From the NCBI GenBank assembly GCA_034435835.1, contig DAOTWF010000017.1, positions 186,001 through 250,000 on the forward strand: a stretch of 64,000 nucleotides of DNA, in the 5' to 3' direction. The notes under the pieces were generated by a model. That model saw nothing but the letters and a program-made list of their open reading frames with translations. It did not search any database and was not told the origin of the DNA. This DNA is from CALJTV01 sp034435835. GTDB lineage: Bacteria > Chloroflexota > Dehalococcoidia > GIF9 > UBA5629. Of this stretch, positions 1 through 8,477 are shown one piece after another; the stretch's first letter is position 1, and each line of letters begins with the position of its first letter. The position numbers and the translations under genes were made by a program.

Positions 1-2
1 TG

Positions 3-722
3 TGCATCGCCCATGCTGCCTTCGCCGGCGCCCTTCTGGGCGTCTGGGCGGGCTTTGACCCGCTTCTGGGGGCGCTGGTTTTCAGCCTTATCGCCACCGC
101 CGTCATCGGGCCGCTGGCGGACAGAGGGGAACTCAGCCCGGACACTTCCATAGGCATAGTCTTCTCGCTGATGCTGGGGCTGGCTTTCCTGTTTATGGGG
201 CTAATGCCCGGGGCGAGGACGGAGGCGCTGAACCTTTTCTGGGGCAGCATCCTGACGGTTAGCCGCCGCGACCTCATCTTCTTAGGCGCGGTTGCCCTAA
301 TGATGATCGGGCTGGTGGCTGCTTTCTACAAAGAGATTATGGCGGTGGTCTGCCATAGACAGGTGGCGGTGGCGGTGGGCATACCGGCGGCGCTGGTGTT
401 CTATGGTATACTGTTCGCCACTGGTGTCACCGTCACCGCCTCGCTGCAGAGCATTGGCGGGCTCCTGGTCTATAGCCTGATACTGAACCCGGCGGCAGCG
501 GCTTACCAGCTTACTTATAACCTCAAGCGCATGCTGCTCATCGCCTCCTCCTTCGGCATACTCTCCTGCTGGGCGGGATTGGCGGCATCTTATCTGTTTG
601 ACCTACCCTCGGGTGCCTCCATCGTAATAGTCTCCTCAATAATTTTTGGGCTGGCGGTTGCCTTTTCGCCCAAGAGGAAGGTGCGGCGCTGGCAGGAGAA
701 GCCGCTCACGGCAGGGGAGTGA
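3..722 (+). CDS. Metal-ion ABC transporter permease (ABC-3/ZnuB-like), 5' end outside window
   Basis: The frame is open from the first bases, so the gene starts upstream. The visible 239 residues are a hydrophobic polytopic protein with about six membrane segments and the GALLGVWAGFDPLL and SIGIVFSLMLG stretches typical of the ABC-3 family that imports zinc, manganese or iron-siderophore with a binding protein and an ATPase. The C-terminus ends in a basic tail (KRKVRR). The ATPase and binding-protein genes would be expected to the left. The stop codon TGA overlaps the ATG of the next gene, so translation is probably coupled. Family assignment is firm; the metal cannot be told from the permease alone. 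Confidence 0.8.
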   Translation, partial: CIAHAAFAGALLGVWAGFDPLLGALVFSLIATAVIGPLADRGELSPDTSIGIVFSLMLGLAFLFMGLMPGARTEALNLFWGSILTVSRRDLIFLGAVALMMIGLVAAFYKEIMAVVCHRQVAVAVGIPAALVFYGILFATGVTVTASLQSIGGLLVYSLILNPAAAAYQLTYNLKRMLLIASSFGILSCWAGLAASYLFDLPSGASIVIVSSIIFGLAVAFSPKRKVRRWQEKPLTAGE

Positions 723-1318
723 TGTCAATGTCCATACGGGAATATTTCAACAGCAAGGCGCCTGTTTGGGACGAACTCATCGCCGAGAAGAGCACCGCCA
801 AACTAAGTGCTCTGGCTGCCCGGCTGGGCGTTGCATCTGGCTCGTGGGTGCTCGATGTCGGCACCGGCACCGGCGTCTTTGTGCCCTACCTCCTGGAAAA
901 GATAAACGGCGGTAAGCTGGTCTGCGTGGACATTGCTGAGGAGATGCTGAAACGGGCGCGGGCTAAGAACTTTCCCGGAAATGTAGAGTACCTGCACGGC
1001 GATATTACCCAGTTGCCCCTGTCCGACGGTATCTTTGATGCTGTGGTCTGTTATTCCAGCTTCCCGCATTTTAGGGACAAGCCCCGGGCACTTGCCGAGA
1101 TGATGCGGGTATTGAAGGAAGGCGGCAGGCTGTTCATCTGCCACAGCGCCAGTCGTGAGGAGATAAACAATATCCATCGGAGTATCCATGCTGTGCAGCA
1201 TGATATCCTCCCAGATGGTGCCGAGATGTACCAGATGTTGCGGGTAGCCGGCTTTGGTGGCATCGAGGTGGAGGACGCCCCCACGGGCTATTTCGCCGCT
1301 GCGGTTAAATGCCGGTGA
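722..1318 (+). CDS. Class I SAM-dependent methyltransferase
   Basis: A 198-residue soluble protein with a Methyltransf_11-type Rossmann fold. The SAM-binding motif VLDVGTGTGVF lies near residue 42, the acidic ribose-binding loop VDIAEEML follows, and GDITQLPL with DAVVCYSSFPHF form motifs II and III. ATG 722 overlaps the stop of the permease (TGATG); GTG 719 and ATG 728 are alternative starts, and the GGCAGGGGAG stretch ahead serves as ribosome site. Coupling to a metal permease suggests one operon, but the methyl acceptor is unknown; such proteins methylate small molecules, quinones or metalloids. Confidence 0.8.
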   Translation: MSMSIREYFNSKAPVWDELIAEKSTAKLSALAARLGVASGSWVLDVGTGTGVFVPYLLEKINGGKLVCVDIAEEMLKRARAKNFPGNVEYLHGDITQLPLSDGIFDAVVCYSSFPHFRDKPRALAEMMRVLKEGGRLFICHSASREEINNIHRSIHAVQHDILPDGAEMYQMLRVAGFGGIEVEDAPTGYFAAAVKCR

Positions 1319-1353
1319 GACTTCGGAGAGGGGGATGATAGAACTGCAAACGT

Positions 1354-1382
1354 TAGACTTCTGCAGAGGGTTAGATTATAAT
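1354..1382 (+). promoter_or_regulatory. Candidate sigma-70 promoter for the lipoprotein gene
   Basis: TAGACT at 1354-1359, a 17-bp spacer, and a perfect TATAAT at 1377-1382. The predicted start lies about 40 bp before the ATG at 1428. Confidence 0.5.
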
Positions 1383-1427
1383 CTTTACTATAGCCTCCTC
1401 CGTTTTACAAGTGTAGGGACGTAACGC

Positions 1428-2135
1428 ATGAAAAAACTGTATCGCGAAAGAAAGATTGGGGCGGTGCCTTGCAAGGTTACGGGACTGCTTGGTGGCATAC
1501 TCTTGCTGCTGGGCGGCGCCATGCTGGCTTCCTGTGCTTCCCCACCTCCGCCTCCGCCATCGCCAAACCATGCACCACGGATACTCTCGCTGGCTGCTGA
1601 TGAGCTTGAGGTGCCGGTGATGCAGGGCACCAGGATAGTGTGTACCGCAGTGGATGTAGAAGGCCATACCCTGAGCTACAGCTGGTCAGCCAGCGGTGGC
1701 ACCATCCAGGGAGATGGCAACGAGGTAGTGTGGGTAGCTCCGGAGGCACCCGCTAAGTACACTGTGCAGGTGACCGTAAGCGATGGCAACGGCGGTCAGG
1801 CGAGCGAGTCACTGACCCTGACCGCTTTCGCCAGAGCCAATAATCCGCCGAAGATAGTGGCTTTGACAGTAGACGGGATGCAACCGAAGGACGTTAATAG
1901 CGCCCGTAACTATGCCACCCATATTATCAAGTGCGTTGCCGAAGACCCCGATGGGGACACGCTGCAGTATAGCTGGGTGGCGACCGGTGGTAAGCTGACC
2001 GGGCAGGGGGCTGAGGTGGGCTGGACGGCACCGGGGATGACCGACGAGTACACTGTCACGGTGGTCGTCAGCGACCGCAGAGGCGGTATAGCCAGCGGCA
2101 GCGTGCGGTTCAGCGTGCACTGCTGTGGCAAGTGA
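1428..2135 (+). CDS. Exported lipoprotein with two PKD/Ig-like domains
   Basis: A 235-residue protein with a basic N-terminus, a hydrophobic segment and a lipobox ending in LASC (about residue 36), so it is probably lipidated and anchored outside. A short proline run follows, then two homologous beta-sandwich repeats of about 85 residues. Each contains a D-G-D/E-G-H-x-L-x-Y-x-W core and ends in a YTVxVxVSDxxGG strand, as in PKD or cadherin-like domains. These repeats usually mediate protein-protein or carbohydrate contacts. The gene stands alone with its own promoter and converges on the UPF0280 gene. No enzymatic domain is visible and the role is unknown. Confidence 0.75.
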   Translation: MKKLYRERKIGAVPCKVTGLLGGILLLLGGAMLASCASPPPPPPSPNHAPRILSLAADELEVPVMQGTRIVCTAVDVEGHTLSYSWSASGGTIQGDGNEVVWVAPEAPAKYTVQVTVSDGNGGQASESLTLTAFARANNPPKIVALTVDGMQPKDVNSARNYATHIIKCVAEDPDGDTLQYSWVATGGKLTGQGAEVGWTAPGMTDEYTVTVVVSDRRGGIASGSVRFSVHCCGK

Positions 2136-2136
2136 C

Positions 2137-2886
2137 CTAGAACGACTTAGCCTTTCCCTGAGAATTCACCGGCACCAGCCTCACCTTACCCCAGACGCCC
2201 AGCCTGTCGTCTAAGATCACCACCGCCCCGATAAGTCCGGGGACTGTCTTCGCCCATTCCAGCGCTGGCTCTATGTCATCGGCGGATCTCACCCTGTTGC
2301 CCAGGGCGGTGGCGGCGGCATCGGCAAGGGCTGCTGAAGGCGCCAGGGAGATGGCGGCATCAGCCAGACCGAAGCTCAACGAATGCCCCACGGTGCCGGA
2401 GGAGGTGCAGACCCCCAGAGGCGTTTCGCTTGGAGATATTTTTAGGGCGACCCTGCCGGTGAGCGGAGAGCTGCCGGCATAGATGCCCACCAGTCTAGGC
2501 TTTGATATCTTAAGGAATATGTCACCGCCATTCTCCACGATTACTTCTGAGGTGAAGGCAAGCAAGTCTCTACCCACCGCCTCGGCGATGGCACCAGCCA
2601 CTGCCGCCATGGGACCCACCACTGCTTTTTCGGCGGCTATCGCCATTTCTTTCACTATGGGTGGTGCTGTCTCGTCCACGGCGATGGGCTCCAGAGTGTG
2701 GAGAAAATCTGGGTGGCTGGATATGTATTCCTCGAGGGATGTGCGGTGTCTTAGCACTGACGCCAGCGCCTCAGCCTCGAGATGGCGGCGGGTGCGAATG
2801 TAAAGGTCGGTCTCCTTAACGGTCACGGTGAAGGCGATGAGGCTGGTGTCTTTAACCCAGTGGCGGTAGGTCCTCGGCTGGTACAT
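2137..2886 (-). CDS. UPF0280 family protein (COG2122, ApbE-related), sulfide assimilation partner
   Basis: A 249-residue protein of the UPF0280/COG2122 family, distantly related to ApbE flavin transferases. Family hallmarks are an N-terminal YRxWVK region, VGPMAAVAGAIAEAVG near residue 92, ENGGDIFL and the SSGTVGHSLSFG segment. The methanogen homologue MA1715 has been linked to efficient use of sulfide for cysteine and homocysteine synthesis (established knowledge, recalled). It directly abuts the NIL-ferredoxin gene and follows the COG1900 gene, which places it in a sulfide-to-homocysteine operon. It is the last gene of the minus-strand run beginning at hisS. Its exact chemistry is not known to me. 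Confidence 0.8.
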   Translation of the reverse strand: MYQPRTYRHWVKDTSLIAFTVTVKETDLYIRTRRHLEAEALASVLRHRTSLEEYISSHPDFLHTLEPIAVDETAPPIVKEMAIAAEKAVVGPMAAVAGAIAEAVGRDLLAFTSEVIVENGGDIFLKISKPRLVGIYAGSSPLTGRVALKISPSETPLGVCTSSGTVGHSLSFGLADAAISLAPSAALADAAATALGNRVRSADDIEPALEWAKTVPGLIGAVVILDDRLGVWGKVRLVPVNSQGKAKSF

Positions 2887-3297
2887 TCAGAAGTAGAGCT
2901 CCATGGCACGCGGCGGGCAGGCTTTGATGCACAGTTCGCAGACGACGCATTTGGAGTTGTCGAAGATTACCTTTCTCGTCCCCGGCTCCAGTGAGAAGGC
3001 ACCGCTGGGGCAGAGGGTGATGCAAGCGCCGCAGTGGGTGCACCTAACTTCGTTGCGCACTACGTCTTGGCTTAACGATTGTATTTTCACTCCGACGTCG
3101 GTAAGGTATTTCACCCCCTTGTCGTAGTTCCGCTGCTCGCCTGTGAGCTCCATTACCAGCAGCCCCTCCTCGCCTGGGGTTACCGATGCCTTGAGTATGT
3201 TGAACTCCAGGTCGAAGTCCTTCACCAGCCTGTAGACTATTGGCTGACTGGTGAGGCGTTTGGGGAAGTGGAGTACTATCCTTTTAGAGACGACCAT
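2887..3297 (-). CDS. NIL domain plus 2[4Fe-4S] ferredoxin, homocysteine synthesis
   Basis: A 136-residue protein. Residues 1-75 form a NIL domain, the small ligand-binding fold also found on methionine ABC ATPases. Residues 80-136 form a ferredoxin with CTHCGACITLCP and CVVCELCIKACP, giving two [4Fe-4S] clusters. The methanogen counterpart MA1822 works with MA1821 to convert aspartate semialdehyde plus sulfide to homocysteine, probably supplying the reducing electrons (established for Methanosarcina; transfer to this organism is inference from gene order). It sits 9 bp after the COG1900 gene and its stop touches the start of the UPF0280 gene. Confidence 0.88.
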   Translation of the reverse strand: MVVSKRIVLHFPKRLTSQPIVYRLVKDFDLEFNILKASVTPGEEGLLVMELTGEQRNYDKGVKYLTDVGVKIQSLSQDVVRNEVRCTHCGACITLCPSGAFSLEPGTRKVIFDNSKCVVCELCIKACPPRAMELYF

Positions 3298-3306
3298 ATT
3301 TTTTCC

Positions 3307-4515
3307 TTATTCCAGTATGGGGCGTTCCTCCAGCGGCTTGATGGTGATGCCCGATTCGGCGCCGGGAAGCGGCGCCACCGGTTCGGTGAGCAGGAATTCA
3401 CCCCTCTTGATCCACTCCTTGAGTATATTGGCTATCTCCACCGCCTTCGGGTAGCTGGAGAGCGAGGCGGTGGGCACCTCTTCGCCCTGTACTTTGATGA
3501 CGCCGCTCTTGAGCTCGGCGTAGCTGACCTCCCCCAGGACATCGGGTTTTCTCTGGGGATAAGCCTCGCTATAGTCCACCACCGGGGCGATTATATCGGC
3601 ATCGGTCACCAGGGTATACTTCAGTATTTCCTCGGAGAGTATCGGTATGGGGACACCGATGCCCACAGTGATGGTGCAGCCGTAGCCGAGGAAGCTGGTG
3701 CCCACGAGCCACTGCGGGCTCATCTGCTTCAAATCACCGATCACCGCCATCGTGCCTGCGGGCCTTCTGGGCACACCATTTTCAGTGCGTGGCACGCCCG
3801 GGTTGTGCTGCGTGCCGTGCCAGGCGACATAGCCGATGCCGCCGCCGAGGAAGATGCGCGTGCCGATGCCTATGGTCCTGTAGTACGGGTCGTTGAGCAA
3901 GGGCGAGAGCTGCCCAGAGGAGGAATAGTTGGCGTTGCCCAGGTTTGGCTTGAGCACACCCATGTAGGTGTAAAGGACGCGGTTGCCGAGGTTTACCGCC
4001 ACATTGTAGTTCTGGTAGGCGTTCCTGACGTTGAACAGCACCGCCTCGTTGATGTCCTTTATGTTTATCAGCGTCTCCAGTTTTCTCTTGGGATAGCAGT
4101 CCGTGCCGTAGGCGGTGGCTATCAGTCTGATGTCCTTACCTGCTACCAGCTCCTCGATGACGTGCCCGCCGCCGTAGCGGAACTCGCCGGGATAGATGCG
4201 GTTCTTGGGGTCATCTTCGGGCAGGGCAGTGGCGCCGAGGAATATGTCCATCGCCGCCAGCCCGGTATAAGCGGGGACATCGTTAAGGTACACCTTCCCG
4301 CCGCCCAGCTTTATCCTGGGCTTGGTGTGGCCCAGGTTGAGGAAAACGCCGGATGAGCACATGGGACCGAAGGTGCCGGTGGTGACCACGTCCACCTCCC
4401 TGGCGGTCTGGCTGATGCCTTTTTTCCTGGCGATCTCGATGATCTCCTCCGCGGTGACCACCACCGCCTGCCCCTTCCTGATCTTCTCGTTTATCTCGGC
4501 TATCGTCTTTGCCAT
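3307..4515 (-). CDS. Homocysteine biosynthesis protein (COG1900/DUF39), aspartate-semialdehyde sulfurtransferase-like
   Basis: A 402-residue protein of the HcyBio/COG1900 family. In methanogens the family member with its NIL-ferredoxin partner makes homocysteine from aspartate semialdehyde and sulfide, bypassing the O-acylhomoserine route. Visible family features are TTGTFGPMCSSGVFLN with Cys53, the GTDCYP motif with Cys140, and the glycine-rich FLGGGIGYVAWHGTQ segment. The two cysteines are candidates for the sulfur-carrying residues. No C-terminal CBS domains are present. The ATG at 4515 overlaps the stop of thi4 (TAATG), so both sulfide-using genes are translationally coupled. Function is well supported by family and neighbours. 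Confidence 0.88.
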   Translation of the reverse strand: MAKTIAEINEKIRKGQAVVVTAEEIIEIARKKGISQTAREVDVVTTGTFGPMCSSGVFLNLGHTKPRIKLGGGKVYLNDVPAYTGLAAMDIFLGATALPEDDPKNRIYPGEFRYGGGHVIEELVAGKDIRLIATAYGTDCYPKRKLETLINIKDINEAVLFNVRNAYQNYNVAVNLGNRVLYTYMGVLKPNLGNANYSSSGQLSPLLNDPYYRTIGIGTRIFLGGGIGYVAWHGTQHNPGVPRTENGVPRRPAGTMAVIGDLKQMSPQWLVGTSFLGYGCTITVGIGVPIPILSEEILKYTLVTDADIIAPVVDYSEAYPQRKPDVLGEVSYAELKSGVIKVQGEEVPTASLSSYPKAVEIANILKEWIKRGEFLLTEPVAPLPGAESGITIKPLEERPILE

Positions 4516-5282
4516 TAATTCCTTCCCTTTAGCCCCTCGAGGGCTAGCTCGGCGGCTTTTCTGCCCGAGAGCAGCATACCGCCGAATATGGCTCCCATGC
4601 GCGGCGCCCCGAAAACGGCGTTGGCTGCCATGCCGGCGACTATCAGCCCGGGGCAGACCTCCCTGGTGTTCTCCACGATCGTCCTTTCGCCGACCTCAGC
4701 CCACATCGATTTTTCTCCCTTAACCTCCAAGCCGACGCCGGTCTTTCTGGCGACTATACGGCAGAGCTCGGCATCGTGCCCAGTGGCGTCGATGACCACC
4801 TTTGCCCTGACACCCAGCGGGTCAACGTGCAGGTTCGCCAGCGAGACTGCACTCCAGTTTAGCACCAGTCCCACTATCCTGTCATCCTCCCGTACCATTA
4901 CATCCTCGATGCTGATAAGGTTGAATACCTTTACACCGGATTTTATCGTCTGCGAACACATGGTTGCCACCGCCTCAACGGCGTCGGCGACGTAGTAGCC
5001 TGGCTGGTACTCATTGCTCCTGATGCCGAACTCATCCAGTATACCCTTAGCCTCGCTCTGCACCACGATGTGGTTGAACATCATACCCCCGCCCCACATG
5101 CCCCCGCCGACGCTCAACCTTCGTTCAAAGATGACCGCCTTTGCCCCAGCCTTCGCCAGATAATAACCGGCGGTCATCCCCGAGGGACCGGCGCCGGCTA
5201 TAGCCACATCCACCTCAGTGGCGGCGAGGAGTTCCTTGAAATAGCTCTCCACTATAGCCTTTGATATCGTCACCTCGTCCAT
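4515..5282 (-). CDS. thi4: Sulfide-dependent thiazole synthase (Thi4 family)
   Basis: A 255-residue FAD/NAD-fold protein that makes the ADP-thiazole precursor of thiamine from NAD and glycine. The dinucleotide site VAIAGAGPSGMTAGY is at residues 26-40, the FERR-SVGGGMWGGGMM segment follows, and AGMAANAVFGAPRMG lies near the end. Yeast and plant enzymes carry a sacrificial cysteine in a C-x-D-P motif; here that position is His152 (NLHVDPL), the arrangement of archaeal enzymes that use free sulfide catalytically. It therefore probably turns over many times with sulfide and Fe(II) under anoxia. It lies between hisS and the COG1900 gene. No other thiamine gene is in the window. Confidence 0.9.
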   Translation of the reverse strand: MDEVTISKAIVESYFKELLAATEVDVAIAGAGPSGMTAGYYLAKAGAKAVIFERRLSVGGGMWGGGMMFNHIVVQSEAKGILDEFGIRSNEYQPGYYVADAVEAVATMCSQTIKSGVKVFNLISIEDVMVREDDRIVGLVLNWSAVSLANLHVDPLGVRAKVVIDATGHDAELCRIVARKTGVGLEVKGEKSMWAEVGERTIVENTREVCPGLIVAGMAANAVFGAPRMGAIFGGMLLSGRKAAELALEGLKGRN

Positions 5283-5330
5283 GTGATTCCTCCTGTACTC
5301 CGCGCTATGCCCGATGCGCTGCTGTGGTGT

Positions 5331-6587
5331 CTAGGTTCCCTTCCCCAGCACCGCCCTCAGCTCGACGGGAGTGAGGCTTTGCTGTTCGCCGCTGACCATG
5401 TTGCGCAGTGTCAGTTTGCGGTTTTCCATCTCCTCCTCTCCGATGATGATGGCGTAGCCTGTGCCCAGGCTGTCTGCTTGGCGCAACTGTGCCTTCAGGC
5501 TGCGGTCGCCGGTTGCCATCACCGCACTGATACCCTGTGTCCGCAGGCTGGCGGCGAGCTTCACTGCCTCCGCCTTTGCCTTGTTGCCCAGGTGGGCGAT
5601 GAACACGCAAGGCGAGGGTAATGGCGGCACCGGGATGCCCTGCTTTTTCAGGTTGAGCACTACCCTGTCCATACCCGCCGCAAAGCCCACCGCCGGAGTC
5701 GGCTTGCCGCCGAGCTGCTCGATAAGGTCATCGTACCTGCCGCCGCCTCCCAGCGCGCTCAGGGCACCCCCATTAAGTGGCTGGACCTCGAACACCGTCC
5801 TGGTGTAGTAGTCCAGTCCCCGCACCAGCCGGTGGTTGAGGCTGAAGGACAGGGTCAGGCTTCTCAGGTATTCAGTCACCGCTGTGAAGTGTGCCCGGCA
5901 GTCGGCACAGAGAAAGTCCGTGCTCCAAGGGGAGCTATCGGCTATGTGCTGGCACTCCGGACGTTTGCAGTCCAGCAAACGCAGCGGGTTTTTCTCCAGC
6001 CTTGTCTCGCAGTCGGGACAGAGGTCGGCTGCCCTCCTCTGGTAATAGCCCTTAAGCGCCCTGACATAGTCGGGGCGGCAGACCTTACAGCCGATGCTGT
6101 TTAGCTGCACGGTTATCTCCTTGAGCCCCAAGGAGGTAAAGAACTGGCATGCTAGGTGGATGACCTCGCTATCGAGGGCGGGGTCGGCATCGCCGATGGC
6201 TTCGCAGCCGAACTGGTGGTGCTGACGGTAGCGCCCTGCCTGGGGGCGTTCGTAGCGGAATGCGGAGGCTAGGTAGTATAGCTTTACCGGCTGGGGCAGG
6301 TTGTCCATGCCGTGTTCGATGTAGGCACGGCACACCGGGGCTGTCCCCTCGGGTCTGAGCGCCAGCGCCTTGCCGCTGCGGTCTTTGAAAATGTACATCT
6401 CCTTGGTGACGATGTCGGTGCCCTCGCCGATGCTGCGGGTGAAAAGAGCAGCCTCCTCGAACACCGGCGTGTCCAGGCGCTGGTAACCGTAGAGCTGGCA
6501 TACCTCGGCGGCTTTAGCCTCGACATACCTCCAGTATGCCTGCTCTTCAGGGAGGATGTCCACTGTGCCCCTTGGCGCCTTATACAA
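5331..6587 (-). CDS. hisS: Histidyl-tRNA synthetase
   Basis: A 418-residue class II synthetase, of normal length for the family. It charges tRNA-His in the cytoplasm. The N-terminal RGTVDILP, motif 2 (FRYERPQAGRYRQHHQFG), the histidine signature LVRGLDYYTRTVFE and motif 3 with GGGGRYDDL are all present, followed by the anticodon-binding domain. Two CxxC pairs between residues about 167 and 230 (CKVCRPD, CPDCETR, CADCRAH) suggest a zinc-type insertion. ATG 6587 is preceded by GGAGGTG at an 8-nt spacing. It heads the minus-strand run through thi4 and the homocysteine genes, with a 48-bp gap to thi4. Confidence 0.96.
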   Translation of the reverse strand: MYKAPRGTVDILPEEQAYWRYVEAKAAEVCQLYGYQRLDTPVFEEAALFTRSIGEGTDIVTKEMYIFKDRSGKALALRPEGTAPVCRAYIEHGMDNLPQPVKLYYLASAFRYERPQAGRYRQHHQFGCEAIGDADPALDSEVIHLACQFFTSLGLKEITVQLNSIGCKVCRPDYVRALKGYYQRRAADLCPDCETRLEKNPLRLLDCKRPECQHIADSSPWSTDFLCADCRAHFTAVTEYLRSLTLSFSLNHRLVRGLDYYTRTVFEVQPLNGGALSALGGGGRYDDLIEQLGGKPTPAVGFAAGMDRVVLNLKKQGIPVPPLPSPCVFIAHLGNKAKAEAVKLAASLRTQGISAVMATGDRSLKAQLRQADSLGTGYAIIIGEEEMENRKLTLRNMVSGEQQSLTPVELRAVLGKGT

Positions 6588-6610
6588 AATGCACCTCCGA
6601 TTGAGGTTAC

Positions 6611-6619
6611 ATTATATCA
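6611..6619 (-). promoter_or_regulatory. Extended -10 promoter of hisS
   Basis: On the minus strand the sequence reads TGATATAAT, a TGn-extended perfect -10 box. No good -35 is seen. It would start transcription about 20 bp before the hisS ribosome site. Confidence 0.5.
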
Positions 6620-6657
6620 GATAGGGCGAGGTGGCACACGGTCACATGCATCCGCTG

Positions 6658-7416
6658 CTACCAGAGCCCGGGGATGAGCGCCTTGCGCTTTCTGGGATAG
6701 TCGGGAAAATGCTGCAAGTACCAGAGGTGGTGTGCCCGTGCTCTGGGTGCCAGGTTGGCAATTGTCCACACGGCGAATGCCAGACCGGGCAACGACCAGG
6801 TGGCTATTGCCCAGCCCACCCAGGTGAGGATCTCGCCGAAATAGTTGGGGCAGGATATCCAGTGGTACATCCCGCCGAAGGGTATCTGATATTCGGACTC
6901 GTTCCCCTGTCTCAGGTGACGCAGTACCTCATCGGCGTTGCGGTTGATGATAAAACCGGCGATGAACGCCAAGACGCCGAGGAAGAAGCGGTAATCGCTG
7001 AGCCACCCGGCGGCATAGGAGGCGAAGGTGAACAGATAGCGTCCGTTCAGGTAGGCATTGCCCAGGTTGAACACGAAGCCGAAGAGGACTACGGTGAGTG
7101 GCATCTTTCTTTCCCTGTTTTGCAGGCTGAGGGGATAGATAAACGCCCGGTGGATATAATGTGCCTCCCAGAGGAGCAGGAAGACGAGGGCGGTGAGGCT
7201 GCTCCTGTTTCCCCCTGCGAGATAGAGGGCGGCGAAAGCCAGCGGCGCCGGCGCCTCCATGAGCAGCCAGCCGGTGCGGTTGGTGAACGCCGGTCCCCAG
7301 CCACGGCGGATGTGCCTGCCGTAAGGTGCGGGGATAAAGAACAGGGTGATGAACACCACTGCTGCCATCACGAACCAGGCTATCAGCAGATAGTTAAAGA
7401 ATGCGGCTTCGGTCAT
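6658..7416 (-). CDS. Steroid 5-alpha-reductase-like membrane protein
   Basis: A 252-residue protein with about six membrane segments. The C-terminal third matches the 3-oxo-5-alpha-steroid 4-dehydrogenase / DUF1295 superfamily: NRNADEVLRHLR, then IPFGGMYHWISCPNYFGEI, then a C-terminal HHLWYLQHFPDYPRKRKALIPGLW-type tail containing the conserved Y-P-x-x-R/K-x-A-x-I-P. This fold reduces activated C=C bonds with NADPH in steroids, sterols or polyprenyl/enoyl lipids. Its start overlaps the stop of the upstream NAD-dependent dehydrogenase by four bases (ATGA), so both proteins likely act on one substrate. A true steroid substrate is not shown. Confidence 0.75.
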   Translation of the reverse strand: MTEAAFFNYLLIAWFVMAAVVFITLFFIPAPYGRHIRRGWGPAFTNRTGWLLMEAPAPLAFAALYLAGGNRSSLTALVFLLLWEAHYIHRAFIYPLSLQNRERKMPLTVVLFGFVFNLGNAYLNGRYLFTFASYAAGWLSDYRFFLGVLAFIAGFIINRNADEVLRHLRQGNESEYQIPFGGMYHWISCPNYFGEILTWVGWAIATWSLPGLAFAVWTIANLAPRARAHHLWYLQHFPDYPRKRKALIPGLW

Positions 7417-8417
7417 TGTTTCTCATTTCGCTGCGGCTGGAGGCTGAGCATGCCTGCTTGGTCAAACCACTTGAGTGTGTCCTCCAGCGTCTGTCTGAAC
7501 GGTCGCGGCTGGTAGCCGAGCTCCCGACTGGCTTTCGCATGGCTGACATTCCGATGGTACTGGAGCGACCTAACGGACATGGCGGTATAGAGCGGCTGCC
7601 TGCCGCTGAGGCGGTCAAAGGCGGAAATAAATGGGGCGCCGCAGAGGGCAAGCCATGGAGGACAGGTGAAGCCTGGAGCGGGAACGCCGGTTATCTCCGC
7701 CACCAGGGCGGCAACCCCGGGCACGGATACCCAGTGCCCGGAGAGCAAATATTTGCTGCCTTCTGGTGCTTTTTCTTCGGCTGTTATTGTTCCCTCGACC
7801 ACGTCTCTGGCATCCACCCAGTTAAAACCGCCTGTAATCAGTGCGGGGAGTCTTCCCTGTGCCATATAGATGAGTGCCCGACCGAAGTGGGAGGGGCGGT
7901 AGTCATAGGGACCGATGACCCCGGTGGGGCTGATGATTATGGCGTTCAAGCCCTTCTCCATGCCTTTGAGCACCTCCCGTTCTCCGGCGGCTTTGGTGCG
8001 GTCGTAGGGTGGGGCGTAGGGAGAGTCCGCCAGGCTACAGGTCTCGTCAACTGCGCCGTCTGGTATGTCTTTAATGGCGTGGATGGAGCTGAAGTGGACG
8101 AGGCGGCGCACGCCTGTGCGCAGGCAAGCCTCGACCACATTTCTCACCCCCTCGATATTCACCGCTTCCATCAGCGGTCGATCACCGGGAAGAAGGGAGA
8201 TGTGGCCGGCGAGGTGGTACACCACCTCGCTACCGTCGAACGCTCTCAGCAAAGAATCGGGATCGAGCACATCCCCGTGAACTGCCTCCACGTCCAGCCC
8301 CTCTATCCCCAGGCGGGTGTTATGGATTAAAACGCGCACCCTGCGGCCTTTAGCCAGGAGGGCACGCACCAAGTTGCAGCCGAGGTGCCCGGTGGCGCCG
8401 GTGACCAGGACGCTCAT
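7413..8417 (-). CDS. NAD(P)-dependent epimerase/dehydrogenase, extended SDR (3-beta-HSD / dihydroflavonol reductase-like)
   Basis: A 334-residue extended short-chain dehydrogenase. VTGATGHLGCNLVRAL at the N-terminus is the dinucleotide fold; the catalytic triad is visible as Ser (HFSSIHA) and YxxxK (YDRTKAAGE). The C-terminal half matches 3-beta-hydroxysteroid or dihydroflavonol-type reductases. It is co-transcribed with the steroid-reductase-like gene downstream, with a four-base overlap. The ATG lies 9 bases after a -10 box, so the mRNA is probably leaderless. The substrate is unknown; a 3-hydroxy/3-oxo lipid is a reasonable inference from the pair. Confidence 0.8.
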   Translation of the reverse strand: MSVLVTGATGHLGCNLVRALLAKGRRVRVLIHNTRLGIEGLDVEAVHGDVLDPDSLLRAFDGSEVVYHLAGHISLLPGDRPLMEAVNIEGVRNVVEACLRTGVRRLVHFSSIHAIKDIPDGAVDETCSLADSPYAPPYDRTKAAGEREVLKGMEKGLNAIIISPTGVIGPYDYRPSHFGRALIYMAQGRLPALITGGFNWVDARDVVEGTITAEEKAPEGSKYLLSGHWVSVPGVAALVAEITGVPAPGFTCPPWLALCGAPFISAFDRLSGRQPLYTAMSVRSLQYHRNVSHAKASRELGYQPRPFRQTLEDTLKWFDQAGMLSLQPQRNEKQ

Positions 8418-8426
8418 ATGGCGAAA

Positions 8427-8435
8427 ATTATACCA
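8427..8435 (-). promoter_or_regulatory. Extended -10 promoter giving a near-leaderless transcript
   Basis: The minus strand reads TGGTATAAT, a TGn-extended -10 box ending 9 bases before the ATG of the SDR gene at 8417. Transcription would start 2-3 bases before the start codon, and no Shine-Dalgarno is present. Confidence 0.5.
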
Positions 8436-8477
8436 CAGTCCTGAAAGCTTTCGGCTTGGTGGGGATGGGTCTAACCC

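Noticed and set aside
3079..4356. 425-codon open frame on the plus strand
   Set aside because: It is antisense to the COG1900 gene, which is fully supported; the frame has low-complexity, family-less sequence produced by GC-rich codon bias.
7401..8330. 309-codon open frame on the plus strand
   Set aside because: Antisense to the SDR gene; no family resemblance.
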